DNA of 64,000 bases, taken from Pseudomonas sp. RIT-PI-AD (GTDB lineage Bacteria; Pseudomonadota; Gammaproteobacteria; Pseudomonadales; Pseudomonadaceae). A model generated the notes under the pieces. That model saw nothing but the letters and a program-made list of their open reading frames with translations. It did no database searches and had not been told where the DNA came from. The DNA lies in NCBI RefSeq assembly GCF_025642785.1, contig NZ_JANZKU010000013.1, positions 1-64,000 on the forward strand, given 5' to 3'. Positions 45,042 to 54,204 of this stretch are shown piece after piece. The translations under genes and the position numbers were made by a program. Positions within the stretch are counted from its first letter, which is position 1. The number at the start of each line of letters is the position of its first letter.

Positions 45042-46036
45042 ACGTTGCCCTCTGCGGCGGCCGCTTGGCTCAGGGCGCGAACGATCGCGCGCCGAGCCAG
45101 CTCGATCTTGAAGTGATTGTGGGCATGCCCCCGGGCGCCCCGCAGCAAGGCCTCGGCGGCCCGGCCGAAGGCTTCTTCGTCACAGGTCGCGCCGCGCAGG
45201 CTGCGCTCCGCCTCGGGGTCGCGCCAGGGCTTGTGGGCCACCCCGCCGAGGGCGATGCGCGCCTCGAGGATGCGGCCGTCGACATCCAGGTCCAGCGCGG
45301 CCGCCACCGAGACCAGGGCGAAGGCGTAGGAGGCGCGGTCACGCACCTTGAGGTAGGCGAAATGCTCGGCGAAACCCCGCGCCGGCAGCGTCACGGCGGT
45401 GATCAGTTCGTCGTCGGCCAGGGTGTTGTCCAGGTCCGGACGATCGCCGGGCAGTCGGTGGAAGTCGGCGAAATCGATGCAGCGCTCGCCGCGGTTGCCC
45501 GCCACCTGCACCTTGGCCTCCAGCGCCGCCAGCGCCACGCACATGTCCGAGGGGTGCACGGCGATGCACTGGTCGCTGGCGCCAAGGATCGCGTGGATGC
45601 GATTGAGCCCGTCCTTGGCCGGGCAGCCGGAGCCGGGACGGCGTTTGTTGCAGGGCACGCCGGCGTCGTAGAAGTAGTAGCAACGGGTGCGTTGCAGCAG
45701 GTTGCCGCCGGTGCTGGCCATGTTGCGCAACTGCGGCGAAGCGCCGGCGAGGATCGCTTGGGCCAGCAGCGGGTAGCGCCGCTCGATCAACGGGTGATAG
45801 GCCAGGTCGGCATTGCTGACCAAGGCACCGATGCGCAGCCCGCCGTCGGCTTCCGCCTCGACGTCGGTCAGCGGCAGGTTGCTGATGTCGATCAGGGTCG
45901 ACGGGCGCGTGAGGTTTTCCTTCATCAGGTCGAGCAGGTTGGTGCCGCCGGCGATGAAGCGCGCCCCGGGGTGGGCGGTGTGCAGAGCCAGGGCATCCCG
46001 CACGTCGCGGGCCTTGGCGTAGGCGAAGGGGGTCAT
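45038..46036 (-). CDS. Molybdenum hydroxylase, FAD/[4Fe-4S] subunit (PaoB/YagS-like)
   Basis: 332 residues. The FAD-binding fold has FIAGGTNLLDLMKENL and ASTGGNLLQRTRC. The loop YDAGVPCNKRRPGSGCPA carries the Cys residues that hold the extra [4Fe-4S] cluster of PaoB-type subunits, which separates this enzyme from simple xanthine oxidases. It transfers electrons between the Moco/Fe-S subunits and FAD. It overlaps both neighbours by 4 bp, so translation is coupled. The longer frame to 46426 overlaps the small subunit and is not used. Confidence 0.9.
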   Translation of the reverse strand: MTPFAYAKARDVRDALALHTAHPGARFIAGGTNLLDLMKENLTRPSTLIDISNLPLTDVEAEADGGLRIGALVSNADLAYHPLIERRYPLLAQAILAGASPQLRNMASTGGNLLQRTRCYYFYDAGVPCNKRRPGSGCPAKDGLNRIHAILGASDQCIAVHPSDMCVALAALEAKVQVAGNRGERCIDFADFHRLPGDRPDLDNTLADDELITAVTLPARGFAEHFAYLKVRDRASYAFALVSVAAALDLDVDGRILEARIALGGVAHKPWRDPEAERSLRGATCDEEAFGRAAEALLRGARGHAHNHFKIELARRAIVRALSQAAAAEGNV

Positions 46037-46596
46037 TGGCCACCTCCCTGGCGCGAGGCCGGGAACTGCACCACCGTCTCCTGGCCGCTCTTCTCGCGGC
46101 AGGCGGGCAATGCGTCCTCGATGGCGGCGAGGATATTGGTGTAGGCGCCGCAGCGGCACAGGTTGCCACTCATCGCCTCGCGGATGTCCGCGCGGCTGCG
46201 GGCGTGGCCCTCGTTGGCCATGCCGATCGCCGAGCAGATCTGCCCGGAGGTGCAGTAGCCGCACTGGAAGGCGTCGCGATCGATGAAGGCCTGCTGCAAG
46301 GGGTGCAGTGCCTCGCCGTCGGCCACCCCTTCGATGGTGGTGATCTCGGCGCCGTCCTGCATGATCGCCAGGCTCAGGCAGGCATTGATGCGCCGGCCGT
46401 TCACCAGCACCGTGCAGGCGCCGCATTGGCCGTGGTCGCAGCCTTTCTTGGTGCCGGTCAGGTTCAGGCGTTCGCGCAGCAGGTCCAGCAACGTGGTCCA
46501 GGGCTCTACCTGCAAGCGTTGCGGCTGGCCGTTCAGGGTCAAGCTGATGGTATGGAGGGCAATGGCTTGCCCGTCCGCGGTGGGGGTCGCGCTCAT
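46033..46596 (-). CDS. Molybdenum hydroxylase, small [2Fe-2S] subunit (PaoA/YagT-like)
   Basis: 187 residues. A plant-type [2Fe-2S] domain has GCDHGQCGACTVLVNG plus a later Cys, and a second helical [2Fe-2S] domain has CGYCTSGQIC and GNLCRCGAYTNI. It passes electrons from Moco to the FAD subunit. E. coli PaoA has a Tat signal; none is visible here, so this complex probably stays in the cytoplasm. The ATG at 46596 is used because TGAGG lies 8-12 bp upstream; an ATG at 46614 would add six residues. It is the first gene of the operon. Confidence 0.9.
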   Translation of the reverse strand: MSATPTADGQAIALHTISLTLNGQPQRLQVEPWTTLLDLLRERLNLTGTKKGCDHGQCGACTVLVNGRRINACLSLAIMQDGAEITTIEGVADGEALHPLQQAFIDRDAFQCGYCTSGQICSAIGMANEGHARSRADIREAMSGNLCRCGAYTNILAAIEDALPACREKSGQETVVQFPASRQGGGQ

Positions 46597-46971
46597 CGGG
46601 TACCTCAGGGTCATCGGCTAGCGGCGGGCGGACCCGCGTCGGCTATAGGCGTGCGCAGTTCGGTTTACCTGCGTCTATGGGGTACGACTGCCCGCCCGGA
46701 GAAAATGTTCAGCCACGCGACGGCCGGCAGGCGCGCGGCGAAGAGGCCCGCCGGACGGGCCGTATGCCGCGTTCCAGAGCGGTCGGCTCGTCCCCCGCCG
46801 GCCGCGTGGCGCTTGCCAGGGCGCTGCGGGAAAGCCCTGCCCGGCGCGTCGTCGCCGGCACTGCGCGCGCGCCGGGCGAACTGCTATGATGCGCGCCTTT
46901 TCGACCGCGCAGCCCGCGCCGGCCGGCGCTCTCGCGGCCGACCGCCCTCAGCCCGAACAGGGGAAACGACC
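46597..46971. other. Divergent intergenic region, no gene seen
   Basis: 375 bp between the molybdenum operon and azgA. It must hold both promoters. A TATGAT (46883-46888), 84 bp before azgA, could be its -10 element, though no good -35 is visible at the right spacing. I see no riboswitch motif or operator I could name. Confidence 0.45.
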
Positions 46972-48264
46972 ATGCTGGAACGACTCTTCCACCTCAAGGC
47001 GCACGACACCGACGTCCGCACCGAGGTGCTCGCCGGGATCACGACCTTCCTGACCATGGCCTACATCCTGTTCGTCAACCCGAGCATCCTCGGCGAGACC
47101 GGCATGGACAAGGGCGCGGTGTTCGTCGCCACCTGCCTGGCGGCGGCCATCGGCTCGAGCATCATGGGGCTGATCGCCAACTACCCCATCGCCCTGGCCC
47201 CGGGCATGGGCCTGAACGCCTTTTTCACCTACACCGTGGTGCTGCACATGGGCCATAGCTGGCAGGTGGCGCTGGGCGCGGTGTTCCTCTCCGCGTGCAT
47301 GTTCTTCCTGCTGTCGATCTTTCGCATCCGCGAATGGATCATCAACAGCATTCCGCTGGCGCTGCGTTCGGCCATCGCCGCCGGCATCGGCCTGTTCCTC
47401 GCGCTGATCGCCCTGCAGAAGGCCGGCATCGTCGTACCGCACCCGGCGACCATGCTGACCCTCGGCGACCTCAGCCAGCCGGCGCCGGTGCTCGCGGTGC
47501 TGGGCTTCTTCCTGATCGTCGCCCTGGAGGCGCGCAAGGTCACCGGCGCGGTGCTGATCGGCATCCTCGCGGTGACCCTGGCCGGCATCGGCCTGGGCGT
47601 GTCCCACTTCGGCGGGGTGTTCTCGATGCCGCCGTCGCTGGCGCCGACCTTCCTCCAGTTGGACATCCGTGGCGCCCTGGACATCGGCCTGGTCAGCGTG
47701 ATCTTCGCCTTCCTCTTCGTCGACCTGTTCGACAACTCCGGCACCCTCATCGCCGTGGCGAAGAAGGCCGGCCTGATGCGCGCCGACGGCTACATGCCGA
47801 AGATGGGCCGCGCGCTGATCGCCGACAGCACCGCGGCCATGGGCGGTTCGCTACTGGGCACCTCGACCACCACCAGCTACATCGAGTCCGCCGCCGGGGT
47901 CAGCGCGGGCGGCCGCACCGGCCTGACCGCCCTGGTGGTCGCCGTGCTGTTCCTCCTCGCCCTGTTCCTCTCGCCCCTGGCCGGCAGCGTGCCGGCCTTC
48001 GCCACCGCGCCGGCGCTGTTCTTCGTCGCCGTGCTGATGGCCTCCGGACTCGCCGAGATCGACTGGAACGACCTGACCACCGCCGCGCCGGTGCTGGTCA
48101 CCGCGTTGGCCATGCCCTTCACTTATTCCATCGCCGACGGCATCGCCTTCGGCTTCATCGCCTGGGCCGCGATCAAGACCCTCGCCGGACGCTGGAGCGA
48201 ACTGAGCCCGGCGCTGGTGATCCTGGCGGTGCTGTTCGTGATCAAGCTCGGCTTCTATCAATAA
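46972..48264 (+). CDS. Hypoxanthine/guanine/adenine permease, AzgA-type (NCS2)
   Basis: 430 residues, about twelve to fourteen membrane segments. The AzgA landmarks are present: [51 protein letters not shown] and [25 protein letters not shown]. It imports purine bases by proton symport. The start at 46972 ([18 protein letters not shown]) follows CAGGGGAAACGAC. The longer open frame back to 46036 overlaps the molybdenum genes and is a shadow. It is followed by trmA, an order I recall from PAO1 (PA4719-PA4720). Confidence 0.93.
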   Translation: MLERLFHLKAHDTDVRTEVLAGITTFLTMAYILFVNPSILGETGMDKGAVFVATCLAAAIGSSIMGLIANYPIALAPGMGLNAFFTYTVVLHMGHSWQVALGAVFLSACMFFLLSIFRIREWIINSIPLALRSAIAAGIGLFLALIALQKAGIVVPHPATMLTLGDLSQPAPVLAVLGFFLIVALEARKVTGAVLIGILAVTLAGIGLGVSHFGGVFSMPPSLAPTFLQLDIRGALDIGLVSVIFAFLFVDLFDNSGTLIAVAKKAGLMRADGYMPKMGRALIADSTAAMGGSLLGTSTTTSYIESAAGVSAGGRTGLTALVVAVLFLLALFLSPLAGSVPAFATAPALFFVAVLMASGLAEIDWNDLTTAAPVLVTALAMPFTYSIADGIAFGFIAWAAIKTLAGRWSELSPALVILAVLFVIKLGFYQ

Positions 48265-48285
48265 GCGCCGCCGCTCCAGCCCCAC

Positions 48286-48314
48286 GACGCCCGCCGTCGC
48301 CGATGGCGGGCGTC
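48286..48314 (+). terminator. Probable terminator after the purine permease gene
   Basis: A perfect 10-bp stem, GACGCCCGCC (48286-48295) with GGCGGGCGTC (48305-48314), lies 22 bp past the stop, followed by TTCGCT. The U-run is weak. Confidence 0.5.
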
Positions 48315-48386
48315 TTCGCTGCGAACCCGCGGCCCCTCGCCGGGGTCCGCGCGGAACCGCCCCAACCTGCCAGACGAGATTCGCCC

Positions 48387-49472
48387 ATGAGCCGCCCTTT
48401 CGACCCGGCCACCTATAGCGCGCAACTGGAGGCGAAAAAGACCCGCCTGCAGGAGCTGCTCGCGCCGTTCCAGGCGCCGCCGCCGGACGTCTTCGAGTCG
48501 CCCCACGAGCACTACCGGCTGCGCGCCGAGTTCCGCCTGTGGCGGGAGAACGAAGAGCGCTTCTATGCGATGTTCGCCGCCGGCGACAAGCACACGCCGA
48601 TCCTGATCGACGAATTCCCGGTCGCCAGCCAGCGCATCAATCAACTGATGCCGCGCCTGAAGGCCGGCTGGCAGGCCAGCGGCGCGCTGTCCTTCAAGCT
48701 GTTCCAGGCCGAATTCCTCACCACCCTGGCCGGCGACGCGCTGATCACCCTCGCCTACCACCGCCCGCTGGACGCCGCCTGGCAGGACGCCGCCGAGCGC
48801 CTGGCCGCCGACCTCGGTGTGAGCCTGGTGGGCCGCGCCCGTGGTCAGCGCATCGTCATCGGTCGCGACTACGTGGAAGAGCGCCTCGAGGTCGCCGGGC
48901 GCGAGTTCCGCTACCGCCAGCCGGAAGGCGCCTTCACCCAGCCCAACGGCGAGGTCAACCGAAAGATGCTCGGCTGGGCCTACGAGGCCCTCGGCTCCCG
49001 CGACGACGACCTGCTGGAACTGTATTGCGGCAACGGCAACTTCACCCTGCCGCTGGCCACCCGGGTGCGCCGCGTGCTGGCCACCGAGATCAGCAAATCC
49101 TCGGTCAATGCCGCCCTGGCCAACCTCGCCGACAACGCCATCGACAACGTCGCCCTGGTGCGCCTGTCCGCCGAGGAACTAACCCAGGCGCTCAACGAGG
49201 TTCGGCCGTTCCGCCGGCTGGCCGGCATCGACCTGAAGAGCTATGCCTTCGGCAGTGTGTTCGTCGACCCGCCGCGAGCCGGCATGGATCGCGACACCTG
49301 CGAGCTGACCCGGCGCTTCGCGCGCATCCTGTACATTTCCTGCAACCCGGAGACCCTGGCGGCCAACATCGCCCAGTTGCACGACACCCACCGGGTGGCG
49401 CGCTGCGCGCTGTTCGATCAGTTCCCCTATACCCATCACATGGAAAGCGGCGTGCTGCTGGAGCGTCGCTGA
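48387..49472 (+). CDS. trmA: tRNA (uracil-54-C5)-methyltransferase TrmA
   Basis: 361 residues, full length. The SAM-binding motif [16 protein letters not shown] lies at about 208-223. The catalytic Cys is in [15 protein letters not shown] and the catalytic base Glu in [11 protein letters not shown] at the end. [11 protein letters not shown] is the family DPPR motif. It makes m5U54 in the T-loop of tRNA. The start at 48387 ([10 protein letters not shown]) matches homologues. Confidence 0.95.
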   Translation: MSRPFDPATYSAQLEAKKTRLQELLAPFQAPPPDVFESPHEHYRLRAEFRLWRENEERFYAMFAAGDKHTPILIDEFPVASQRINQLMPRLKAGWQASGALSFKLFQAEFLTTLAGDALITLAYHRPLDAAWQDAAERLAADLGVSLVGRARGQRIVIGRDYVEERLEVAGREFRYRQPEGAFTQPNGEVNRKMLGWAYEALGSRDDDLLELYCGNGNFTLPLATRVRRVLATEISKSSVNAALANLADNAIDNVALVRLSAEELTQALNEVRPFRRLAGIDLKSYAFGSVFVDPPRAGMDRDTCELTRRFARILYISCNPETLAANIAQLHDTHRVARCALFDQFPYTHHMESGVLLERR

Positions 49473-49515
49473 GCGGGCCCGGACGTGGGCGGGCGGGGAA
49501 ATTTGCATTCCGCAG

Positions 49516-49532
49516 TTGAGAATAAGTCTCAA
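49516..49532 (+). promoter_or_regulatory. Fur-box-like palindrome before the miniature sigma gene
   Basis: TTGAGA (49516-49521) - ATAAG - TCTCAA (49527-49532) is a perfect 6-bp inverted repeat in AT-rich surroundings, 53 bp before the next start codon. It resembles Fur boxes of iron-starvation sigma genes (GAGAATnATTCTC type). Binding by Fur is inferred. Confidence 0.5.
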
Positions 49533-49584
49533 CAATTCTAAGCTGCACTCGTCAGGAACGACTCTTTTCCACGGGTGCCCCGCC

Positions 49585-49911
49585 ATGACCAGCAAGACAC
49601 CGTCTCCGCTGTCCCTTTTCGGCCTTCCAGCCCTCGGGCTGTCCCTCGCCCTGCGCCGCCTGTTCACTGTGCGGCGCCACGCCCCGGCTCGCCCGCAGGA
49701 TGCGGCCCGGCTCGCCCCGGACGCCAGCGCCTGGCTGGATTCGCTGCGCGGCCTGCCGCGCCGCGTGCAGCGAATCCTGCTGCTCAGCCGGGTGGACGGC
49801 CTGTCCTACGCCAGCATCGCCGACCGCGTCGGCGTGCCGCTGCCCACCGTGGAGCGGGATCTGATCCGCGCCCTGCGGCATTGCCAGCGCTACGCCCGGG
49901 AGCGGCGATGA
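49585..49911 (+). CDS. Sigma-70 region-4-only protein (miniature FecI-like)
   Basis: 108 residues. Residues ~48-104 match the region-4 helix-turn-helix of ECF sigma factors: LRGLPRRVQRILLLSRVDGL, then YASIADRVGVPLPTVERDLIRALRHC. Region 2, needed to bind core polymerase and the -10 element, is absent; the first 45 residues are Ala/Pro/Arg-rich. It therefore cannot act as a normal sigma factor. It may be a -35-binding regulator or a remnant. Its stop overlaps the next start (ATGA), and a Fur-box-like site lies upstream. The ATG at 49585 is used; the one at 49516 lies inside the Fur-box-like site. Confidence 0.78.
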   Translation: MTSKTPSPLSLFGLPALGLSLALRRLFTVRRHAPARPQDAARLAPDASAWLDSLRGLPRRVQRILLLSRVDGLSYASIADRVGVPLPTVERDLIRALRHCQRYARERR

Positions 49912-50270
49912 GCGAAGCCCCGGGCCCCCGCGAACCCGAGGACCTGGCCAGCGCCTGGTACGTGCGCCTGCAAAGCCCCGAGCTGCCGGCCAGCGAGCGC
50001 ATCGAATTCCGCCGCTGGCTGGACGCCGATCCGCGTCACTCGCAGGCCTTCAGCGACGTCGAGCGGCTGTGGCAAGGGCTGCGCCAACCCGCGCGCCAAC
50101 TCGGCGCCAGCGGCTGGTACCGCGCCCCCTCGCGCCTGGCGGGTATGCGCCGCCCGCTCATCGGGGCCCTGCTGCTGGCGCTGCTGATGACACTGTGGAG
50201 CGAATCCGCCCGCGCGCCCCACGGCGCGAATCCATCCTCGGCGCACAAGGTGCACAGCGGGCAGCCCTGA
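49908..50270 (+). CDS. FecR-like N-terminal (DUF4880) membrane protein, miniature anti-sigma
   Basis: 120 residues. The DUF4880 motif of FecR N-termini is present (DLASAWYVRLQSPELPASER, then FRRWLDADPRHSQAFSDVERLW; ~12-57), followed by one membrane segment (~82-98) and a ~20-residue tail. The periplasmic FecR domain that reads a TonB receptor is missing, so it cannot sense ferri-siderophore in the usual way. It overlaps the sigma-like gene by 4 bp, which shows that the pair is translated together. Either the pair is a coherent reduced system or both are remnants of a fecIR locus. Confidence 0.78.
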   Translation: MSEAPGPREPEDLASAWYVRLQSPELPASERIEFRRWLDADPRHSQAFSDVERLWQGLRQPARQLGASGWYRAPSRLAGMRRPLIGALLLALLMTLWSESARAPHGANPSSAHKVHSGQP

Positions 50271-50423
50271 GGGGGGCGACGGGCGCCATATCTTTCGGCC
50301 CCGGTGCGGCGAGTCGCCCATGGCCACGCGCGCTTGCCGGGACCCCCCTGCGACGTCCCGTAGCACCCTGCCCCTGGAGGTCCGGCGCTATGCTGAAAGC
50401 CTCTTTCCTTCGGAGCTATCGCC

Positions 50424-50852
50424 ATGCGCACCCTGCTGCTCGCTTTCGGCCTGCTCGCTGCCGCCACCCAGGCGGCCGAACCCCTCGCCATCGACGTTTA
50501 CCGCGACCCCGCGTGCGGGTGCTGCAAGGCCTGGATGGGCCACCTGGAAACCCAGGGCTTCAAGGTGATGGATCACCCGGAAAGCGACATGCCGGCCCTG
50601 AAGACCCGGCTCGGCGTACCGCCGCGCCTGGGTTCCTGCCATACCGCGGTGATCGACGGAAAATTCGTCGAGGGGCATGTCCCGGCCGCCGAGATCCTCG
50701 CCTTGCGCCGCCAGCCGGATCTGCTCGGCATCGCCGTGCCCGGCATGCCGGCCGGCGCACCAGGCATGGACGCGGGCGACTACAAGGTGCCCTATCAAGT
50801 GCTTGGCGTCGGCCGCGACGGCAGCGAACGCGTCCTCGCCGACTACCCCTGA
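50424..50852 (+). CDS. DUF411 exported metal-binding protein
   Basis: 142 residues. A signal peptide (LLLAFGLLAAATQA) is followed by the DUF411 domain: DVYRDPACGCCKAWMGHL (Cys-x-Cys-Cys), GSCHTAVIDGKFVEGHVP and KVPYQVLGVG. Conserved Cys and His suggest binding of copper or a similar metal in the periplasm. Some relatives sit in copper-resistance loci; no other copper gene is next to it here. Its stop is 3 bp from the stop of the convergent pepsin-like gene. Confidence 0.85.
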   Translation: MRTLLLAFGLLAAATQAAEPLAIDVYRDPACGCCKAWMGHLETQGFKVMDHPESDMPALKTRLGVPPRLGSCHTAVIDGKFVEGHVPAAEILALRRQPDLLGIAVPGMPAGAPGMDAGDYKVPYQVLGVGRDGSERVLADYP

Positions 50853-50855
50853 GGC

Positions 50856-52061
50856 TCAGGCGCCCCCGCAGCCGTCGGTCTGCGCCTTGAAGCCGACGTA
50901 GCCCTGGCGGGCGTCGTAGAGGAACTGGTACTGACGCAGGAAATGCCGCCCGGTGTTGACGAACGGCGGACGGTTGTCGCTGCTCCAGGGGATCACCTGC
51001 AAGGGCGTCACCGGCTGGGTGCCGCCCACCTGATAGCGCACCTGAGCCACCGGCGCGCTGGCATCGGGAATCTTCAGCTCGACCTCGGTGCCCTTGGCCA
51101 GCACGCTGATCAACACCTTGCGGGCGCTGGCGTCCGGCTCCTTGGCGGTGCGGTAGCGAATCGCCGTCGGCAGGGTGATGTAGCTCTGCGGCACGCCGGT
51201 ATCCACCAGCAGGCTGCCGGGGACGCACAGCGGGCCGCTGGCGCTGCGATCGCTCTGCGGGTCGAGGCTCACGCACATCGACGGGGCCTGCCAGTCGCCG
51301 TCCCCGCCGCCATAGGGCTGCAACTTGACGAAGCCGAAGCCCTGGGTGTTCTCGGGGGTCAGGCCGAGGGTGATGCCGCCACGGCCGATGATGTAGCCGG
51401 GGCTCAGTTGGCCCTCCGCCAGGGCTTTTCCGCCCAGGCTGTCGAGGTGCAGCAGGACGTTCTTGTCAGGCGTGCCCTGGGGCTGGCTGTCCGCCTCGCG
51501 GCCGAAGCCGACGCCCATGTAGATCAGATCCTTGGCCGGCGGCAGCGCGTGCTGCTTGCAGGTCGCGTCGCCGCTCACGTAGCCGCGGCAGACGCCGGCG
51601 GTCTCCACCCCGAGGACCGGGACCCGGGCGCTCGCCACGGGGCGCCTCTGCGCGTCGAACAAGGTGACCCGCAGCGGTACCCAGGTGCCCACCCAGAGGA
51701 TCTTGCTGCTGGACAGGAATTGCGTGCCCGGCTTCGCCTCCGGCAGCCTCTTGAGCTGCGCATAGCCGGGTATCCGCGCCGCATCCAGGGCCAGGCCCAC
51801 CGAGCCGGTGTCCATGGTCACCTCGTGGATCGCCTCCACCGGCGGCGGATTGTCGTCGCGCGGGTCCTGCACGACGAGATTGAGCAGGGGCGCGCCCTCG
51901 AACGAAGCGGCCTGCGCCGGATTGGCGTAGGGCAGGCATTGGCTGCGGTCGAAACCGGCATAGTTGGGCGCGCCCTGGCCGGCGGCGCAGGCCCCACCGG
52001 CCAGCAGCGCCGAGACCAGCGCCAGGGCATGGGAAGCGAGAGGGTGCGAGTGGACGTGCAT
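50856..52061 (-). CDS. Exported aspartic-protease-like protein (two DTG motifs)
   Basis: 401 residues with a signal peptide ending near GGACAAG (~28). Two Asp-Thr-Gly motifs lie 203 residues apart: VTMDTGSVGLAL (Asp84) and LLVDTGVPQSYI (Asp287), close to the ~180 spacing of the two catalytic Asp of pepsin. The first is followed at a distance by LIYMGVGFGRE, like the pepsin DGILGLG element. The second motif ends in V, not S/T. Paired Cys in the mature part could form disulfides. I infer a bilobed pepsin-like fold, active or not; bacterial pepsin homologues are rare. It may be co-transcribed after alaC, with a 194-bp gap. Confidence 0.65.
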   Translation of the reverse strand: MHVHSHPLASHALALVSALLAGGACAAGQGAPNYAGFDRSQCLPYANPAQAASFEGAPLLNLVVQDPRDDNPPPVEAIHEVTMDTGSVGLALDAARIPGYAQLKRLPEAKPGTQFLSSSKILWVGTWVPLRVTLFDAQRRPVASARVPVLGVETAGVCRGYVSGDATCKQHALPPAKDLIYMGVGFGREADSQPQGTPDKNVLLHLDSLGGKALAEGQLSPGYIIGRGGITLGLTPENTQGFGFVKLQPYGGGDGDWQAPSMCVSLDPQSDRSASGPLCVPGSLLVDTGVPQSYITLPTAIRYRTAKEPDASARKVLISVLAKGTEVELKIPDASAPVAQVRYQVGGTQPVTPLQVIPWSSDNRPPFVNTGRHFLRQYQFLYDARQGYVGFKAQTDGCGGA

Positions 52062-52167
52062 GGCGACGCTCCTTGTGAGAACACGTGGTCGATGACACTC
52101 CGGGCCGGACGGCGGAAACGCAGGGGCCGCCCGGGTTGTCGGCTCGCCGCATCCACCGGCGAGGTTG

Positions 52168-52194
52168 CGGGGCGCCGTTATCCGTGGCGCCCCG
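52168..52194 (-). terminator. Hairpin between alaC and the pepsin-like gene
   Basis: A 9-bp perfect stem (CGGGGCGCC at 52168-52176, GGCGCCCCG at 52186-52194) with a 9-nt loop lies ~60 bp past the alaC stop. No U-run, so it may be a terminator or just an RNA stem. Confidence 0.4.
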
Positions 52195-52255
52195 GAGTTC
52201 ACGCTAGCCAGCGGCACCGACTTGTCAACGCACGCCGGTGTCGCACCGCGGCCGC

Positions 52256-53494
52256 TCAGCCCTGGCGCGGGCCTTCGCGTCGGGCACCCGGCGCGAGCAC
52301 GCCGTCGGCGCGGAACATCCCGCGGATGCCACGCACCGCCTGGCGGATGCGGTCCTGGTTCTCGATCAGGGCGAACCGCACGTGGTCGTCGCCGTAATCG
52401 CCGAAGCCGACGCCCGGCGAAACGCACACCTTGGCCTCGGCCAGCAGTTTCTTGGCGAACTCCAGCGAGCCCAATTGCGCGTAGGCCGGGGGAATCTTCG
52501 CCCAGACGTACATCGACGCCTTGGGGTTCTCGACCATCCAGCCGATCTCGTGCAGCCCCTTGACCAGCACGTTGCGACGCTGGCGGTATTGCTCGGCGAT
52601 GTCCAGCACGCACTGCTGGTCGCCCTCCAGCGCGGCGATGGCCGCCACCTGCAAGGGCGTGAAGGTGCCGTAGTCGTGGTAGCTCTTGATCCGCGCCAGG
52701 GCGTTGACCAGTTCCGGGTTGCCGACCATGAAGCCGATCCGCCAGCCGGCCATGTTGTAGCTCTTCGACAGGGTGAAGAACTCCACTGCGATGTCCTTGG
52801 CGCCGGGCACCTGCATGATCGACGGGGCTTTCCAGCCGTCGTAGACGATGTCGGCGTAGGCCAGGTCGTGGACCACCAGCACGTCGTACTGCTTGGCCAG
52901 GGTCACCACCCGCTCGAAGAAGTCCAGTTCCACGCACTGGGCGGTGGGGTTGGAAGGGAAGCCGAGGATCATCATTTTCGGTTTGGGAATGGATTCGCGG
53001 ATCGCCCGCTCCAGCTCGGCGAAGAAATCCACCCCGGGGATCAGCGGCACCGAGCGCACCTGGGCGCCGGCGATCACCGCGCCGTAGATGTGGATCGGGT
53101 AGCTGGGGTTGGGCACCAGCACCGTGTCGCCATGGTCGAGGGTGGCGAGCATCAGGTGCGCCAGGCCCTCCTTGGAACCGATGGTGACGATGGCTTCGCT
53201 TTCCGGGTCGATCTCCACCTGGTAGCGCTCGGCGTACCAGCGCGAGATGGCGCGGCGCAGGCGCGGGATGCCCTTGGAGGTGGAATAGCCGTGGGTGTCC
53301 TCGCGTTGGGCCACCTGGCAGAGCTTCTCGACGATATGCGGCGGCGTGGGACCGTCCGGGTTGCCCATGCTGAGGTCGATGATGTCCTCGCCACGGCGGC
53401 GGGCGGCCATCTTCAGCTCGGCGGTGATGTTGAACACGTAGGGGGGGAGGCGATCGATGCGCGCGAAACGGCGCGGCTTAACCGGGTCGGTCAT
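52256..53494 (-). CDS. alaC: Glutamate-pyruvate aminotransferase AlaC
   Basis: 412 residues, a class I PLP aminotransferase. The PLP-binding Lys is in [61 protein letters not shown] and [14 protein letters not shown] fit AlaC. It makes alanine from pyruvate with glutamate. The start at 53494 ([22 protein letters not shown]) matches homologues; the open frame further to 54394 is antisense to the effector genes. It resembles what I recall as PA4715. Confidence 0.93.
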   Translation of the reverse strand: MTDPVKPRRFARIDRLPPYVFNITAELKMAARRRGEDIIDLSMGNPDGPTPPHIVEKLCQVAQREDTHGYSTSKGIPRLRRAISRWYAERYQVEIDPESEAIVTIGSKEGLAHLMLATLDHGDTVLVPNPSYPIHIYGAVIAGAQVRSVPLIPGVDFFAELERAIRESIPKPKMMILGFPSNPTAQCVELDFFERVVTLAKQYDVLVVHDLAYADIVYDGWKAPSIMQVPGAKDIAVEFFTLSKSYNMAGWRIGFMVGNPELVNALARIKSYHDYGTFTPLQVAAIAALEGDQQCVLDIAEQYRQRRNVLVKGLHEIGWMVENPKASMYVWAKIPPAYAQLGSLEFAKKLLAEAKVCVSPGVGFGDYGDDHVRFALIENQDRIRQAVRGIRGMFRADGVLAPGARREGPRQG

Positions 53495-53776
53495 GCTGTC
53501 CTCGAGGATACGTAAGCGCCCGGAACCGTCCGAGCGACGCCGGCCGCTGCGGCGGCCTGGAGCCGGCGCGAGCCGGACCCTGGCGGCGAACATAAAGCCC
53601 GTCCGTCGGCCTGTCGAGGATTTTTTTTGCGCAAAACCCGGGGCCTGATCGGTGCGGATGCCTGCCCGGCGCCGCGAACGGGACTCGCGCCACCCGCCGC
53701 GTCGCGTTCCTGTGGTAGCTTCGGCGTCCGCCCCCGCTTGCCGGGCACGGAACCGAATCCAGGAAAGGACCAGGAC

Positions 53777-54193
53777 ATGGCCGAAGACAAGGCACAGAAA
53801 ATCATCGCGCTGTGCGAGAAGCACTGGGCCGCCCACAAGCGCGACTGCAGCGGCTTCGTCAAGCGCGTCGCCGACGAACTGGGCATTCCGCTGAGCGGCC
53901 AGGCCAACGCCATGGTCGACCAGATCCAGCGGGCGCCGTGGAAACGCCTCGCCAGCGGCCGCGAGGCGAAAGACCACGCGGCCAACGGCGAACTGGTGAT
54001 CGCCGGGCTCAAGGCCAATCCCAACGGACACGTGGTGATCGTCGTCGACGGCCCGTTGAGCCAGGGCAAATACCCCACCGCCTATTGGGGCAGCCTGGGC
54101 GGGGTCGGCAAGAAGAACACCACCCTCAACTGGTCGTGGAACGCCACCGACCGCGACCGCGTGATCTACGCCAGCTGGGCGTGGCAGCAATGA
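53777..54193 (+). CDS. Type VI secretion amidase effector, Tse1/Tae1 family
   Basis: 138 residues, close to Tse1 of P. aeruginosa (154). Landmarks shared with Tse1 from memory: [18 protein letters not shown] with catalytic Cys24, a NANAMVDQ-type segment (QANAMVDQ), KLASG-like [26 protein letters not shown] with catalytic His85, and [18 protein letters not shown]. Tse1 cuts the gamma-D-glutamyl-mDAP bond of peptidoglycan after delivery into the target periplasm. There is no signal peptide, as expected for a secreted effector. The stop overlaps the first start of the next frame (ATGA), so the pair is coupled. No T6SS apparatus gene is in the window. The ATG at 53777 follows AGGAAAGGACCAGGAC. 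Confidence 0.88.
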   Translation: MAEDKAQKIIALCEKHWAAHKRDCSGFVKRVADELGIPLSGQANAMVDQIQRAPWKRLASGREAKDHAANGELVIAGLKANPNGHVVIVVDGPLSQGKYPTAYWGSLGGVGKKNTTLNWSWNATDRDRVIYASWAWQQ

Positions 54194-54204
54194 CCGGAGG
54201 CCGG

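Noticed and set aside
46036-46971. An N-terminal extension of the purine permease by more than 300 residues
   Set aside because: The extension is antisense to the small molybdenum subunit and low in hydrophobic segments; the family N-terminus starts at 46972.
49585-49911. A complete ECF sigma factor
   Set aside because: Region 2 is absent; only the region-4 helix-turn-helix can be recognised.
53620-53628. T8 run as a terminator between alaC and the Tae1-like gene
   Set aside because: No stem of useful length precedes the run on either strand.
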